The translations under genes and the position numbers were made by a program. DNA of 49,701 bases from JBCAXA01 sp039183535 (GTDB lineage: Bacteria; Pseudomonadota; Gammaproteobacteria; Steroidobacterales; Woeseiaceae): NCBI GenBank assembly GCA_039183535.1, contig JBCDBO010000022.1:1-49701 (forward strand). The letters run 5' to 3'. A model generated the notes under the pieces. It was not told the origin of the DNA, searched no databases, and worked only from the letters and a program-made list of their open reading frames with translations. Within the stretch, counting starts at the first letter, position 1, and each line of letters starts with the position of its first letter. Of this stretch, positions 16,831 through 24,408 are shown piece by piece.

Positions 16831-18287
16831 TTGCTGCGGTAATTCGGCGCTTCTTTCGTGATCGTCACATCGTGCACATGACTCTCGCGAACGCCGGCGT
16901 TGGTAATACGGACGAAATTGGGTTTTGTGCGCAGCTCATCGATCGATTCACAGCCCGTGTAGCCCATAGCTGCTCGCAGCCCGCCGAGTAATTGATGCAC
17001 GATAGCGACCAGCGAGCCTTTGTACGGAACACGCCCTTCGATACCTTCCGGCACCAACTTTTCGAGTTGCTCGGTGGCGTCCTGGAAATACCGATCGGAT
17101 GAGCCTTGCGCCATGGCCCCGAGCGATCCCATACCGCGGTAGGACTTGTACGAGCGGCCTTGGTACAGCTCGACCTCGCCCGGCGACTCCTCGGTACCGG
17201 CAAACAAGCCGCCGATCATTGTTGTGTAAGCGCCTGCCGCCAACGCTTTCGCGATATCGCCGGAATAGCGAATACCGCCATCGGCGATCAGCGGCACACC
17301 GCTGGATTTCAGCGCCGCCGCAACCTCGGCAACTGCCGAAATCTGTGGTACGCCGACGCCGGCGACGACCCGGGTCGTACAGATCGAACCCGGTCCGATT
17401 CCGACCTTAACGGCGTTTGCACCAGCGGCGACCAACGCCTCAGCCGCATCGCCGGTAACAATATTGCCAGCGATGATTTGTAGGTCCGGGTAGGTCTCGC
17501 GGATCCGCTTCACGCGCTGCAAGACGCCCTCGGAATAACCATGTGACGTATCGACAACGACAACATCGACGCCAGCCGCAACCAAGGCGGCAACGCGTTC
17601 GTCGGTATCAGCGCCGGTGCCGACCGCTGCGCCAACGCGCAGGGCACCGCGCTCGTCTTTCGAGGCGTTCGGATAGTCTTGGGCTTTTTGGAAATCCTTC
17701 GCCGTAATCATGCCGCGGAGCTGGAAGTCATCATTGACGACCAGGACCTTCTCGATGCGATGTTGATGCAATAGCGCCAACACCTCATCTTTGTCGGCGT
17801 TTTCGCGGACGGTCACCAAACGCTCTCGTGGTGTCATTACGGCCGACACAGGTGCATCTAATTGTGTTTCGAAGCGCAGATCGCGATGGGTAACAATGCC
17901 AAGCGTTTCATCGTTACTAACAACAGGCACACCGGAGATGCCTTTGCGCCGGGTAAGCTCCACGACCTCGCGGATCGTTGTTTCTGGCGTGACCGTTATC
18001 GGATTCGAAACGACGCCGCTCTCAAACACCTTAACGGCAGAAACGTGCCTGGCCTGCTGTTCGACCGTCATGTTCTTGTGGATCACCCCCAGTCCGCCCT
18101 CTTGCGCCAGCGCAATGGCGGTTCGTGACTCGGTTACCGTGTCCATTGCCGCTGACAACAACGGCATGTTGAGGCGGATATCGGTTGTCAACCGCGAACC
18201 GAGACTAACTTCGCGCGGCAGTACCGCCGAGTAGCCGGGCTGCAACAGCACATCGTCGAAGGTCAGTGCTTCGTAGGCAATTCGCAT
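16827..18287 (-). CDS. guaB: Inosine-5'-monophosphate dehydrogenase
   Basis: NAD-dependent oxidation of IMP to XMP, the first committed step to GMP. 486 residues from ATG 18287, which has AGGA 8 nt upstream; the frame runs on to 18395, but the conserved start MRIAYEALTFDDVLL fixes the N-terminus. A TIM-barrel is interrupted by two CBS domains (about 93-205). The catalytic loop GIGPGSICTTR carries C303. YRGMGS and DGGIRYSGD follow. A promoter and a hairpin that would cover the ribosome binding site lie upstream. Confidence 0.98.
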   Translation of the reverse strand: MRIAYEALTFDDVLLQPGYSAVLPREVSLGSRLTTDIRLNMPLLSAAMDTVTESRTAIALAQEGGLGVIHKNMTVEQQARHVSAVKVFESGVVSNPITVTPETTIREVVELTRRKGISGVPVVSNDETLGIVTHRDLRFETQLDAPVSAVMTPRERLVTVRENADKDEVLALLHQHRIEKVLVVNDDFQLRGMITAKDFQKAQDYPNASKDERGALRVGAAVGTGADTDERVAALVAAGVDVVVVDTSHGYSEGVLQRVKRIRETYPDLQIIAGNIVTGDAAEALVAAGANAVKVGIGPGSICTTRVVAGVGVPQISAVAEVAAALKSSGVPLIADGGIRYSGDIAKALAAGAYTTMIGGLFAGTEESPGEVELYQGRSYKSYRGMGSLGAMAQGSSDRYFQDATEQLEKLVPEGIEGRVPYKGSLVAIVHQLLGGLRAAMGYTGCESIDELRTKPNFVRITNAGVRESHVHDVTITKEAPNYRSK

Positions 18288-18292
18288 GGAGC

Positions 18293-18318
18293 GTTTCCTG
18301 AGGAAGTGCGTAGGAAAC
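18293..18318 (-). promoter_or_regulatory. Hairpin that would sequester the guaB ribosome binding site
   Basis: On the guaB mRNA, GTTTCCT (18318-18312) pairs perfectly with AGGAAAC (18299-18293) across a 12-nt loop. The 3' arm contains the guaB Shine-Dalgarno AGGA, so folding would block initiation. Confidence 0.4.
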
Positions 18319-18323
18319 ACCGC

Positions 18324-18353
18324 ATTGTAACGCCGCTTCGCCAGTGTGGTAAA
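18324..18353 (-). promoter_or_regulatory. Putative guaBA promoter
   Basis: TTTACC (18353-18348), an 18-bp spacer and TACAAT (18329-18324) on the minus strand, about 35 nt upstream of the guaB ATG. Transcription would begin just upstream of the hairpin described above. Confidence 0.5.
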
Positions 18354-18361
18354 CGTCGGTC

Positions 18362-18367
18362 TATACT
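18362..18367 (+). promoter_or_regulatory. -10 box placed to give a leaderless xseA transcript
   Basis: TATACT ends 6 nt before the xseA ATG at 18374, so a start point at the normal distance falls on the A of the ATG. No Shine-Dalgarno is visible. No convincing -35 is present. Confidence 0.4.
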
Positions 18368-18373
18368 TTAGCG

Positions 18374-19741
18374 ATGAAGACGCCGCGAGCATCATCGACC
18401 ACCTCCCCGCCCACTGCCCCGCTCAGCGTCAGCGACGTGAATCGCTTGGCACGAGCCGCTCTTGAGGACTCGCTGGGCCTCTGCGCGGTTATCGGGGAAA
18501 TCTCGAACCTCGCTCGCCCGCAATCCGGTCATATCTATTTCTCGCTGAAGGACAGCAACGCCCAGCTGCGCTGCGCTTTTTTCCGCCAGCGCCAGCGCGG
18601 CCTGGACTTTCGTCCGGACAACGGCGACGAAGTCATTGCCATCGGCCGAATCAGCCTGTACGAGCCACGCGGCGACTATCAACTGATCGTCGAGCAATTG
18701 AAGGTCGCTGGTAGCGGCGCACTGCAGCGTAAATTCGAAGCACTCCGCGCCAAGCTGGCCGCTGAAGGACTGTTCGATGCCGCGAGTAAACGCAGCCTAC
18801 CGCCCCTACCGCGACGCATTGCGGTCGTTACCTCACCAAGTGGTGCCGCCGTTCGCGACATCTTGCATGTGCTCGCCAGGCGGTTCCCGGCCGTACCGGT
18901 CCGCATCTATCCGAGCGCGGTGCAAGGTGGCGAGGCCGCCAGCGAGTTGCGGCGCGCCCTGCAGAGTGTGGCAGCTAGCGGCGATTGTGACGTCATCATC
19001 CTGGCCCGCGGTGGGGGCTCACTGGAAGATTTGTGGCCGTTCAACGACGAAGCACTCGCACGCACGATCCATTCGTTGACGACGCCCGTCATCGCCGGTA
19101 TCGGGCACGAAACGGACGTGACGCTGGCCGATTTGGTCGCTGACGTGCGCGCGCCGACACCGTCGGGTGCCGCCGAGCTTGTGGTCCCTGACTGGCGCGA
19201 CGTCGCCGCCACTATCGGCCGCTTCGGCCGCGATCTAAGCATCGCGATGCAACGCCGGGTCGAGGCCATCGCGCAGCGCCTCGACGGTGCCACCCGAACG
19301 TTAACGGCACACAGCCCGACCGCGGCACTCGGCCTTCGCCGTGAACGCCAGACGGTGCTGCGCCTGCGTATGGCAAATTCGCTAACAAAACGGCTGACGC
19401 GCTATCAACAACGCCTGGCACTGCTGGAGCCACGCTTGACCCGCCAGTCGCCCGCTCAGCAGCTGCACGAGCGCGAACGATCGCTGGCCGAGCTGACCGG
19501 GCGGGCCATCGATGCGACGCGTGCCCGTCTCGAAAACCGCCAGCGACGCTTTGCGGTGGCCGCACGGGCGCTGCACGCGGTCAGTCCGTTGGCGACGCTC
19601 GGTCGCGGTTATGCGTTGGTGACCGTCGCCGACAGCGACGCGGTTGTGCGCGATGCGGATGCGGTAACGGTCGGTCAACAATTGCGTATTCGTCTTGCTA
19701 ATGGGCGTTTGTTGGCCCGAGCCGAACGTGACGAAAGCTAG
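18374..19741 (+). CDS. xseA: Exodeoxyribonuclease VII large subunit
   Basis: Catalytic subunit of the single-strand exonuclease Exo VII, which acts with XseB. 455 residues. An N-terminal OB fold (about 17-110) has LSVSDVNRLARAALED and GEISNLARPQSGHIYFSLKD. The core domain has VTSPSGAAVRDI, IILARGGGSLEDLWPFNDE and IAGIGHETDVTLAD, all family signatures. Long coiled segments (about 285-400) follow, ending in a short beta tail with GRGYALV. The ATG at 18374 is preferred because the next in-frame start would remove the OB fold. Divergent from guaB. xseB is not in the window. Confidence 0.96.
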   Translation: MKTPRASSTTSPPTAPLSVSDVNRLARAALEDSLGLCAVIGEISNLARPQSGHIYFSLKDSNAQLRCAFFRQRQRGLDFRPDNGDEVIAIGRISLYEPRGDYQLIVEQLKVAGSGALQRKFEALRAKLAAEGLFDAASKRSLPPLPRRIAVVTSPSGAAVRDILHVLARRFPAVPVRIYPSAVQGGEAASELRRALQSVAASGDCDVIILARGGGSLEDLWPFNDEALARTIHSLTTPVIAGIGHETDVTLADLVADVRAPTPSGAAELVVPDWRDVAATIGRFGRDLSIAMQRRVEAIAQRLDGATRTLTAHSPTAALGLRRERQTVLRLRMANSLTKRLTRYQQRLALLEPRLTRQSPAQQLHERERSLAELTGRAIDATRARLENRQRRFAVAARALHAVSPLATLGRGYALVTVADSDAVVRDADAVTVGQQLRIRLANGRLLARAERDES

Positions 19742-20537
19742 CACCGGCGCGCTAGTTCTGCTGCTGACGGCGCCCGTAGCGGCCGCCCCGCTACCGGCCA
19801 TCCGGGCGGTGCCGGGTGGCCTGATCACGCTCCCCGTTACGAGCGCTGAGGCGGTAGTAACGGTTGGCGGCCAGCGTCAACCGATCGTGGCTGTGGACGA
19901 TGGCTATCGGGCGTTGGTTGGCATTCCGCTCAGCGCGCGCGGCACGATCGATGTCACGCTAGAGAGCGGCACGGCGACACTTGAACTTGGCACTGGCGGT
20001 TATCGCGAGCAGCGTCTGACGATCGCGCGGCAAGATCACGTCACGCCGTCGGCCGAGCAATTGGCCCGCTACCGGCGCGAGCGGGCCGCGCTCGATGCGG
20101 CCATTGGCGCCTACCGCGAGCGCAGCGACTGGCAACTTAGTTTTCCGTGGCCACAGCCGGTGGCCGGACATCGCAGTGCGACGTTTGGGGCGCGACGCTT
20201 CTTTAACGACCAACCGCGCAGCCCGCACAGCGGGATGGATATTGCGGCACCAAGCGGCACACCGGTCGCAGCACCAGCGGCCGGCGACGTCACGTTGGTT
20301 GACGATTTGTTTTTTAACGGCAAGACCGTCGTCGTTGACCACGGCCATGGGGTCACTACGCTGTATTGCCACCTTGATAGCTACGCGGTCGCCGTCGGCG
20401 ATCGCGTCATACCCGGTCAGATGCTGGGCCGCGTCGGCGCGACCGGGCGAGTGACCGGCGCACACTTACATTGGTCGGTTTACGTCGGCGGTGCGGCCAT
20501 CGATCCGGCGTTAACGCTCAGTGCCGGTTCGGAGTAA
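19728..20537 (+). CDS. M23 family (LytM-type) peptidase, secreted
   Basis: Predicted periplasmic metallo-endopeptidase acting on peptidoglycan cross-links. GTG at 19728 is chosen because it gives a proper signal peptide (VTKAS, then ALVLLLTAPVAAA, cleavage near residue 20). The frame extends upstream to 19695 inside xseA. The middle region is beta-rich, followed by a short helix. The C-terminal LytM domain is complete: HSGMD (H167, D171), YCHLD, and GAHLHW (H246, H248). 269 residues. It overlaps xseA by 14 nt, a pairing seen in other Gammaproteobacteria. All zinc ligands are present, so it should be an active hydrolase rather than an EnvC-like activator. Confidence 0.92.
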   Translation: MTKASTGALVLLLTAPVAAAPLPAIRAVPGGLITLPVTSAEAVVTVGGQRQPIVAVDDGYRALVGIPLSARGTIDVTLESGTATLELGTGGYREQRLTIARQDHVTPSAEQLARYRRERAALDAAIGAYRERSDWQLSFPWPQPVAGHRSATFGARRFFNDQPRSPHSGMDIAAPSGTPVAAPAAGDVTLVDDLFFNGKTVVVDHGHGVTTLYCHLDSYAVAVGDRVIPGQMLGRVGATGRVTGAHLHWSVYVGGAAIDPALTLSAGSE

Positions 20538-20547
20538 TGCCGCGCGC

Positions 20548-21114
20548 TTATTGATCGTAACCGAGCGCTCGCTCGCTGCGTTCGTACCAGCCGTTGCCGT
20601 GGTCTTCAAACACGTGACAACTGGTCATCTCACCGCCATAGATATGGATTGATACGGCCGGACTGCGATCGCAGGGGTTACCGATGAGGTGATATTCGTA
20701 CGGCGGTATGAGACAACCGGCGCTGCCGACGCCGGCCTCGTACGAGTTGCGTTTTTCGAACCGAAAGCGATTGCTATTGGCATCGATGGCGGTGAGCTCG
20801 TACTGCTCGACGTTGATTGAGCCCGCCCAGACGCCTTCGACGCACCACATGCCCGCGTGGTCGTGTATGCCGGTCGCCTGACACGGCCCCCACGTCATCG
20901 CGACAATCGAGTAGTCACGCTCGAGATCGCGCTGCAGCAACCGCCTGGCGTAGTGACCATCAACCGGTTTCAGCACTTGGGCTGGGATCTCGAGACTTTG
21001 AGTCCGAATCATCCGGCAAAGATGGCTCTTGATGTGATCGACTGTCGCTTCGACATCACCGAGGTCGATAGCCGTCTCGACGAGGTCAACCAGTGGCTCA
21101 ATACCGCGCAACAC
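20548..21114 (-). CDS. Cysteine dioxygenase-type thiol dioxygenase
   Basis: Iron cupin that oxidises cysteine (or a related thiol) to its sulfinate. 188 residues. Iron ligands are H84 and H86 (GIHDH) and H142 (YEYHLIGN). R57 after Y55 corresponds to the carboxylate-binding arginine of true cysteine dioxygenases. C91 and Y159 fall at the positions of mammalian C93 and Y157, the pair that forms a Cys-Tyr crosslink, and C166 matches C164. The GTG start at 21114 has AGGAG 7 nt upstream. It follows metX by 77 nt on the same strand and converges with the M23 gene. A 3-mercaptopropionate dioxygenase is the alternative; the Arg argues against it. Confidence 0.85.
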   Translation of the reverse strand: MLRGIEPLVDLVETAIDLGDVEATVDHIKSHLCRMIRTQSLEIPAQVLKPVDGHYARRLLQRDLERDYSIVAMTWGPCQATGIHDHAGMWCVEGVWAGSINVEQYELTAIDANSNRFRFEKRNSYEAGVGSAGCLIPPYEYHLIGNPCDRSPAVSIHIYGGEMTSCHVFEDHGNGWYERSERALGYDQ

Positions 21115-21117
21115 CTA

Positions 21118-21142
21118 TATTCTCCTATGGAATAAGCTTATA
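21118..21142 (-). promoter_or_regulatory. Leader of the dioxygenase gene: -10-like box and inverted repeat over the ribosome binding site
   Basis: TATAAG (21142-21137) resembles a -10. TATTC-7 nt-GAATA (21118-21134) is an inverted repeat whose spacer contains the AGGAG of the gene. The 77-nt gap after metX is AT-richer than its surroundings, which suggests a second promoter. Confidence 0.3.
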
Positions 21143-21191
21143 CCGGAAAAATATAGTGTAACGTGGTCACGCGCCGTGTGCAGCGCTGTTT

Positions 21192-22283
21192 CTACGCGAA
21201 GTACTGGGCAAAGACCGGTCGAAACCGATCGATATCGACGAGAAACGCATCGTGTCCTTGCAGCGAATCAAGACTGACGAAAACAACGTCGCGAACATGC
21301 GGCCGTAGTCCCTCCGCCAGTTGTCCCTGCAACTCGATCGGGAATAAGAAGTCCGTTTCGACGCCGACGACGAGCGCCCGCTCCGCCTCAACCCGTGCAA
21401 GACCGTGTTCTACCGTACCGCCGTGTTCCGCAATATCGAATAAGTCCATCGCGCGGGATAAATACAAATAGCAGTTGGCGTCGAATTGACCGGTAAATTT
21501 TGCGGCGTGCGCTTCGAGGTACGACTCGACCTCGAAGTCGAGACAAAACAAGTCGCCGGGCGCGTGTTCGGTCGCAACGCGTTCACGACCGAATCGTTGG
21601 TCCCATTCCTTCGCGGAACGGTACGTAATCATGCCGAGCTTACGCGCCAAGCGCATATCTTCGATGGGGCCATGCCCTGGATTGTAATTGCCGTCCTGCC
21701 ACGCTGGGTCGCGGCGAATCATCTCGCGTTGCAAGGAACGCAATGCAATCGCAAACGGCCGCGCTCGCGCGCCGGACGAAACCGATACAAGGCCGGCAGA
21801 GCGCTGCGGAAACATCATCGCGAACGCCAGTGCCGTTAATCCGCCCATCGAACAACCGAGTACCGTGTGCAGGCGCTCGATGCGCAGATGATCAAGCAGC
21901 GCGGCACCACCGGCCGCAATGTCTTCGATGGACAACACCGGGAACGTAAGCCCGTAGCGTTCCCCGGTGCTTGGATTGAGCGACGCCGGTCCGGTCGAGC
22001 CGAAACAGCTGCCAAGCGAGTTCACGCAAACAACGAAATAGCGTGATGTGTCGATGGCCCGACCGGGCCCGACAATCTGTTCCCACCAACCGGGTGACGG
22101 GTCGTCCGCCGACGACGTGGCATGCGCCGACGGTGACAACCCGGTAAACAGCAACACGGCGTTGTCGTGAGCGGGGCTTAACTCACCCCACGTTTCGTAA
22201 GCGAGATTGGCGTCGATCAACGCACCGCCACGCCGCATCGCGAACGGCTTTTGGAGCCGTAACAACTGCCGTGCGCCGCTCAT
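21192..22283 (-). CDS. metX: MetX-family O-acyltransferase, probable serine O-succinyltransferase type
   Basis: Alpha/beta-hydrolase that acylates the hydroxyl of homoserine or serine to activate it for sulfur assimilation. 363 residues. The triad is S145 (GCSMGG), D311 (ETDFLFP) and H344 (QGHDAF). NSLGSCFGSTGPASLNP (88-104) and SLQREMIRRDP are family blocks. The segment TGLSPSAHA (47-55) is the form I associate with the Xanthomonadales-type L-serine O-succinyltransferase rather than with classical homoserine acetyltransferase, so the cysteine pathway is the more likely one. Cysteine dioxygenase follows downstream. The symbol metX names the family, not a proven substrate. Confidence 0.88.
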   Translation of the reverse strand: MSGARQLLRLQKPFAMRRGGALIDANLAYETWGELSPAHDNAVLLFTGLSPSAHATSSADDPSPGWWEQIVGPGRAIDTSRYFVVCVNSLGSCFGSTGPASLNPSTGERYGLTFPVLSIEDIAAGGAALLDHLRIERLHTVLGCSMGGLTALAFAMMFPQRSAGLVSVSSGARARPFAIALRSLQREMIRRDPAWQDGNYNPGHGPIEDMRLARKLGMITYRSAKEWDQRFGRERVATEHAPGDLFCLDFEVESYLEAHAAKFTGQFDANCYLYLSRAMDLFDIAEHGGTVEHGLARVEAERALVVGVETDFLFPIELQGQLAEGLRPHVRDVVFVSLDSLQGHDAFLVDIDRFRPVFAQYFA

Positions 22284-22319
22284 ACCGCGCGGTCGATCTG
22301 CTGACGTTTACCGGCCGGC

Positions 22320-22865
22320 TTAGAGGAACCGCTTCGCCATGCCAAGCAAGTCATCGACCATGGAACCGTCGTTGTCCTTGTCGAGGAAGCTATCTAGCAA
22401 ACCGCGCCCGGCGCCGCCTTGATTGACGAGATCGGATAGCGCGCCGCCCTGCGACTGCTGTTTCGACATACTGCCCATCGCCATCGTCGCGATCATCGGT
22501 AGCATTTTCTTTAAGATCCCAACGTCGATGCCGGTCGACTGCGATGCCTCTGCAGCGACTTGGCGACTGCGATCCTTGCTACCCAAAATGTGGCCGAGAA
22601 TCGCGTTGCCATCAGCAATGCCGGCGCCGTTCACGACCTCAGCCGGATTATCGACGTAGCGCGCGTGATTGCCTTTGGTCAGTGCCCCCAATAACGAATC
22701 TAAACCGCCGCCGGACGATGCGTTCTGTTTAATACCGCCGGTGAGCGCCGGCAACATCTTGGCGATGGCGGCGCCTGCATCTTGCGGTTTAAGGTCGAGC
22801 GAACCGGCCACTTGACGCACCAGGTCGCCGTTATTCGCTTTTAAAATCGTTTCAAGAATACTCAT
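22320..22865 (-). CDS. DUF937 (YidB-like) protein
   Basis: 181 residues, cytoplasmic. It has the DUF937 pattern of short helices with Gly/Gln/Ser loops: LVRQVAGSLDL, AAIAKMLPALTGGI, SSGGGLDSLLGAL and a C-terminal GSMVDDLLGMAKRFL. IDVGILKKMLPMIATMAMG in the middle is also typical. The start is taken at the second of two adjacent ATG codons. Members are common in Proteobacteria, and no biochemical role is established. It lies between der and metX on the same strand. Confidence 0.85.
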   Translation of the reverse strand: MSILETILKANNGDLVRQVAGSLDLKPQDAGAAIAKMLPALTGGIKQNASSGGGLDSLLGALTKGNHARYVDNPAEVVNGAGIADGNAILGHILGSKDRSRQVAAEASQSTGIDVGILKKMLPMIATMAMGSMSKQQSQGGALSDLVNQGGAGRGLLDSFLDKDNDGSMVDDLLGMAKRFL

Positions 22866-22938
22866 CATCCCGTCTCCGTTTTTGAAATTCTACGACGCCC
22901 CCGTCGGACGGCAGCGAGCAGCATACCATCGTGCAAAC

Positions 22939-24324
22939 TCATTTCCTGACCTTCTTCATCAGGCGCTGGCGTTTGCGCTGCTGGCGCGGCGTCAGCGTAT
23001 TACGACGACCCGCAAACGGGTTATCGCCGCTGCGGAACTTCAATCGGATCGGGGTGCCAATCAATCGGAACGTTTTGCGAAAGTGATTGATGAGATAGCG
23101 ACGATAGGTATCGGGGACACGCTCGGCCTGTGTGCCATGAATGACGATAACCGGCGGATTACGTCCACCTTGGTGTGCGTAGCGCAAGCGGATGCGACGG
23201 CGACGAACGAGCGGCGGCGGATGTGCCTCCAGCGCGGCTTCGAGCGCCGTCGTTAAGCGCGATGAGCTCAAATCGATCGTTGCCGCGCGATGCGCTCGCT
23301 CGACATCAGCGAACAAATCGCCGACACCGCTGCCGTGTAAGGCCGAGATCGTGTGGCGACGCGCGAAATCGAGAAACGGCAAACGCCGCTCCAGTTCCCT
23401 TTGAATGTGGCGTCGGTCGGCGCTCGCCAATCCGTCCCATTTGTTGATGGCAACGACCAATGCCCGACCGCGCTCCACGATTAAACCGAGCAGCGATACA
23501 TCTTGTTCGGTGACCCCTTCGTGTGCATCGAGTACCGCGATGACAACATCGCAGCGGTCGATGGCTTGCAGCGCTTTGATGATCGAGAACTTCTCGATGG
23601 CCTCGTTGACGCGCGCGCGCCGGCGCACACCAGCCGTATCGATCAAGGTGTAAGGTTTGCCATCGCGCTCGAACGGCACTGTGATGCTGTCACGTGTCGT
23701 GCCAGGTTGGTCGAAAGCGACAACCCGCTCCTCGCCGACGATGCGGTTCGTGAGCGTCGATTTACCGACATTCGGCCGCCCGGCAATCGCGATCGTGATG
23801 CCTGTGTTTGCCTCGTCAGGCTGCGCCGCCGCATCGAGCCATGGCTCGAGCACGGCGTCCATTAGCGCACTGACCCGATCGCCATGCGCAGCTGAGACGA
23901 CCGCCGGGTCGCCGAGGCCTAGGGCGAAGAATTCGCTGCCAATAAGATCTGCATCGAGACCCTCAGCTTTATTGACCACGAGACGGACCGTGACGCCGTG
24001 GCGGCGCAGCCAGGTCGCGATATCGGTGTCGGCACCGGATAAACCGGCCCGCCCATCGACGAGCAGCAAGGCCACATCAGCCTCAGCAACCGCGCGTTCG
24101 ACCTGCTCGGCCATCAGTTGGTCAACGCCATCACGCTCGCCGGACAGACCACCGGTATCGACGACCAGATAGGGCACCGGCCCGATTTTGCCAAAGCCGT
24201 ACTGCCGGTCCCGTGTCAGGCCCGGGTAGTCGGCGACCAGTGCATCACGCGTGCGAGTCAAACGGTTGAACAGCGTCGACTTTCCGACGTTCGGACGACC
24301 GACGATGGCGACGACGGGTAACAC
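22939..24324 (-). CDS. der: Ribosome biogenesis GTPase Der (EngA)
   Basis: Essential GTPase with two tandem G domains, needed for 50S subunit maturation. 461 residues. G1 motifs are GRPNVGKSTLFNRL (9-22) and GRPNVGKSTLTNRI (second domain). DTGG and DTAGV form the two G3 motifs, and NKAE and NKWD the two G4 motifs. A KH-like domain (about 360-440; HGTQAERVPDTYRRYL) is followed by a basic tail. GTG at 24324 is the only possible start, because an in-frame TAA lies two codons upstream. No clear Shine-Dalgarno. Confidence 0.98.
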   Translation of the reverse strand: MLPVVAIVGRPNVGKSTLFNRLTRTRDALVADYPGLTRDRQYGFGKIGPVPYLVVDTGGLSGERDGVDQLMAEQVERAVAEADVALLLVDGRAGLSGADTDIATWLRRHGVTVRLVVNKAEGLDADLIGSEFFALGLGDPAVVSAAHGDRVSALMDAVLEPWLDAAAQPDEANTGITIAIAGRPNVGKSTLTNRIVGEERVVAFDQPGTTRDSITVPFERDGKPYTLIDTAGVRRRARVNEAIEKFSIIKALQAIDRCDVVIAVLDAHEGVTEQDVSLLGLIVERGRALVVAINKWDGLASADRRHIQRELERRLPFLDFARRHTISALHGSGVGDLFADVERAHRAATIDLSSSRLTTALEAALEAHPPPLVRRRRIRLRYAHQGGRNPPVIVIHGTQAERVPDTYRRYLINHFRKTFRLIGTPIRLKFRSGDNPFAGRRNTLTPRQQRKRQRLMKKVRK

Positions 24325-24408
24325 TGTTTAGCAACCGGGCGAGCGGCCGTCACCATTGCGACGGTGTGTGCCGAGGACCTTATTGACAGCCACGGGCTCG
24401 CGCAGCCG

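Noticed and set aside
18288..18395. 36-residue N-terminal extension of guaB
   Set aside because: It would run through the promoter and the divergent xseA start; IMP dehydrogenase alignment starts at MRIAYEALTFDD with a ribosome binding site directly upstream.
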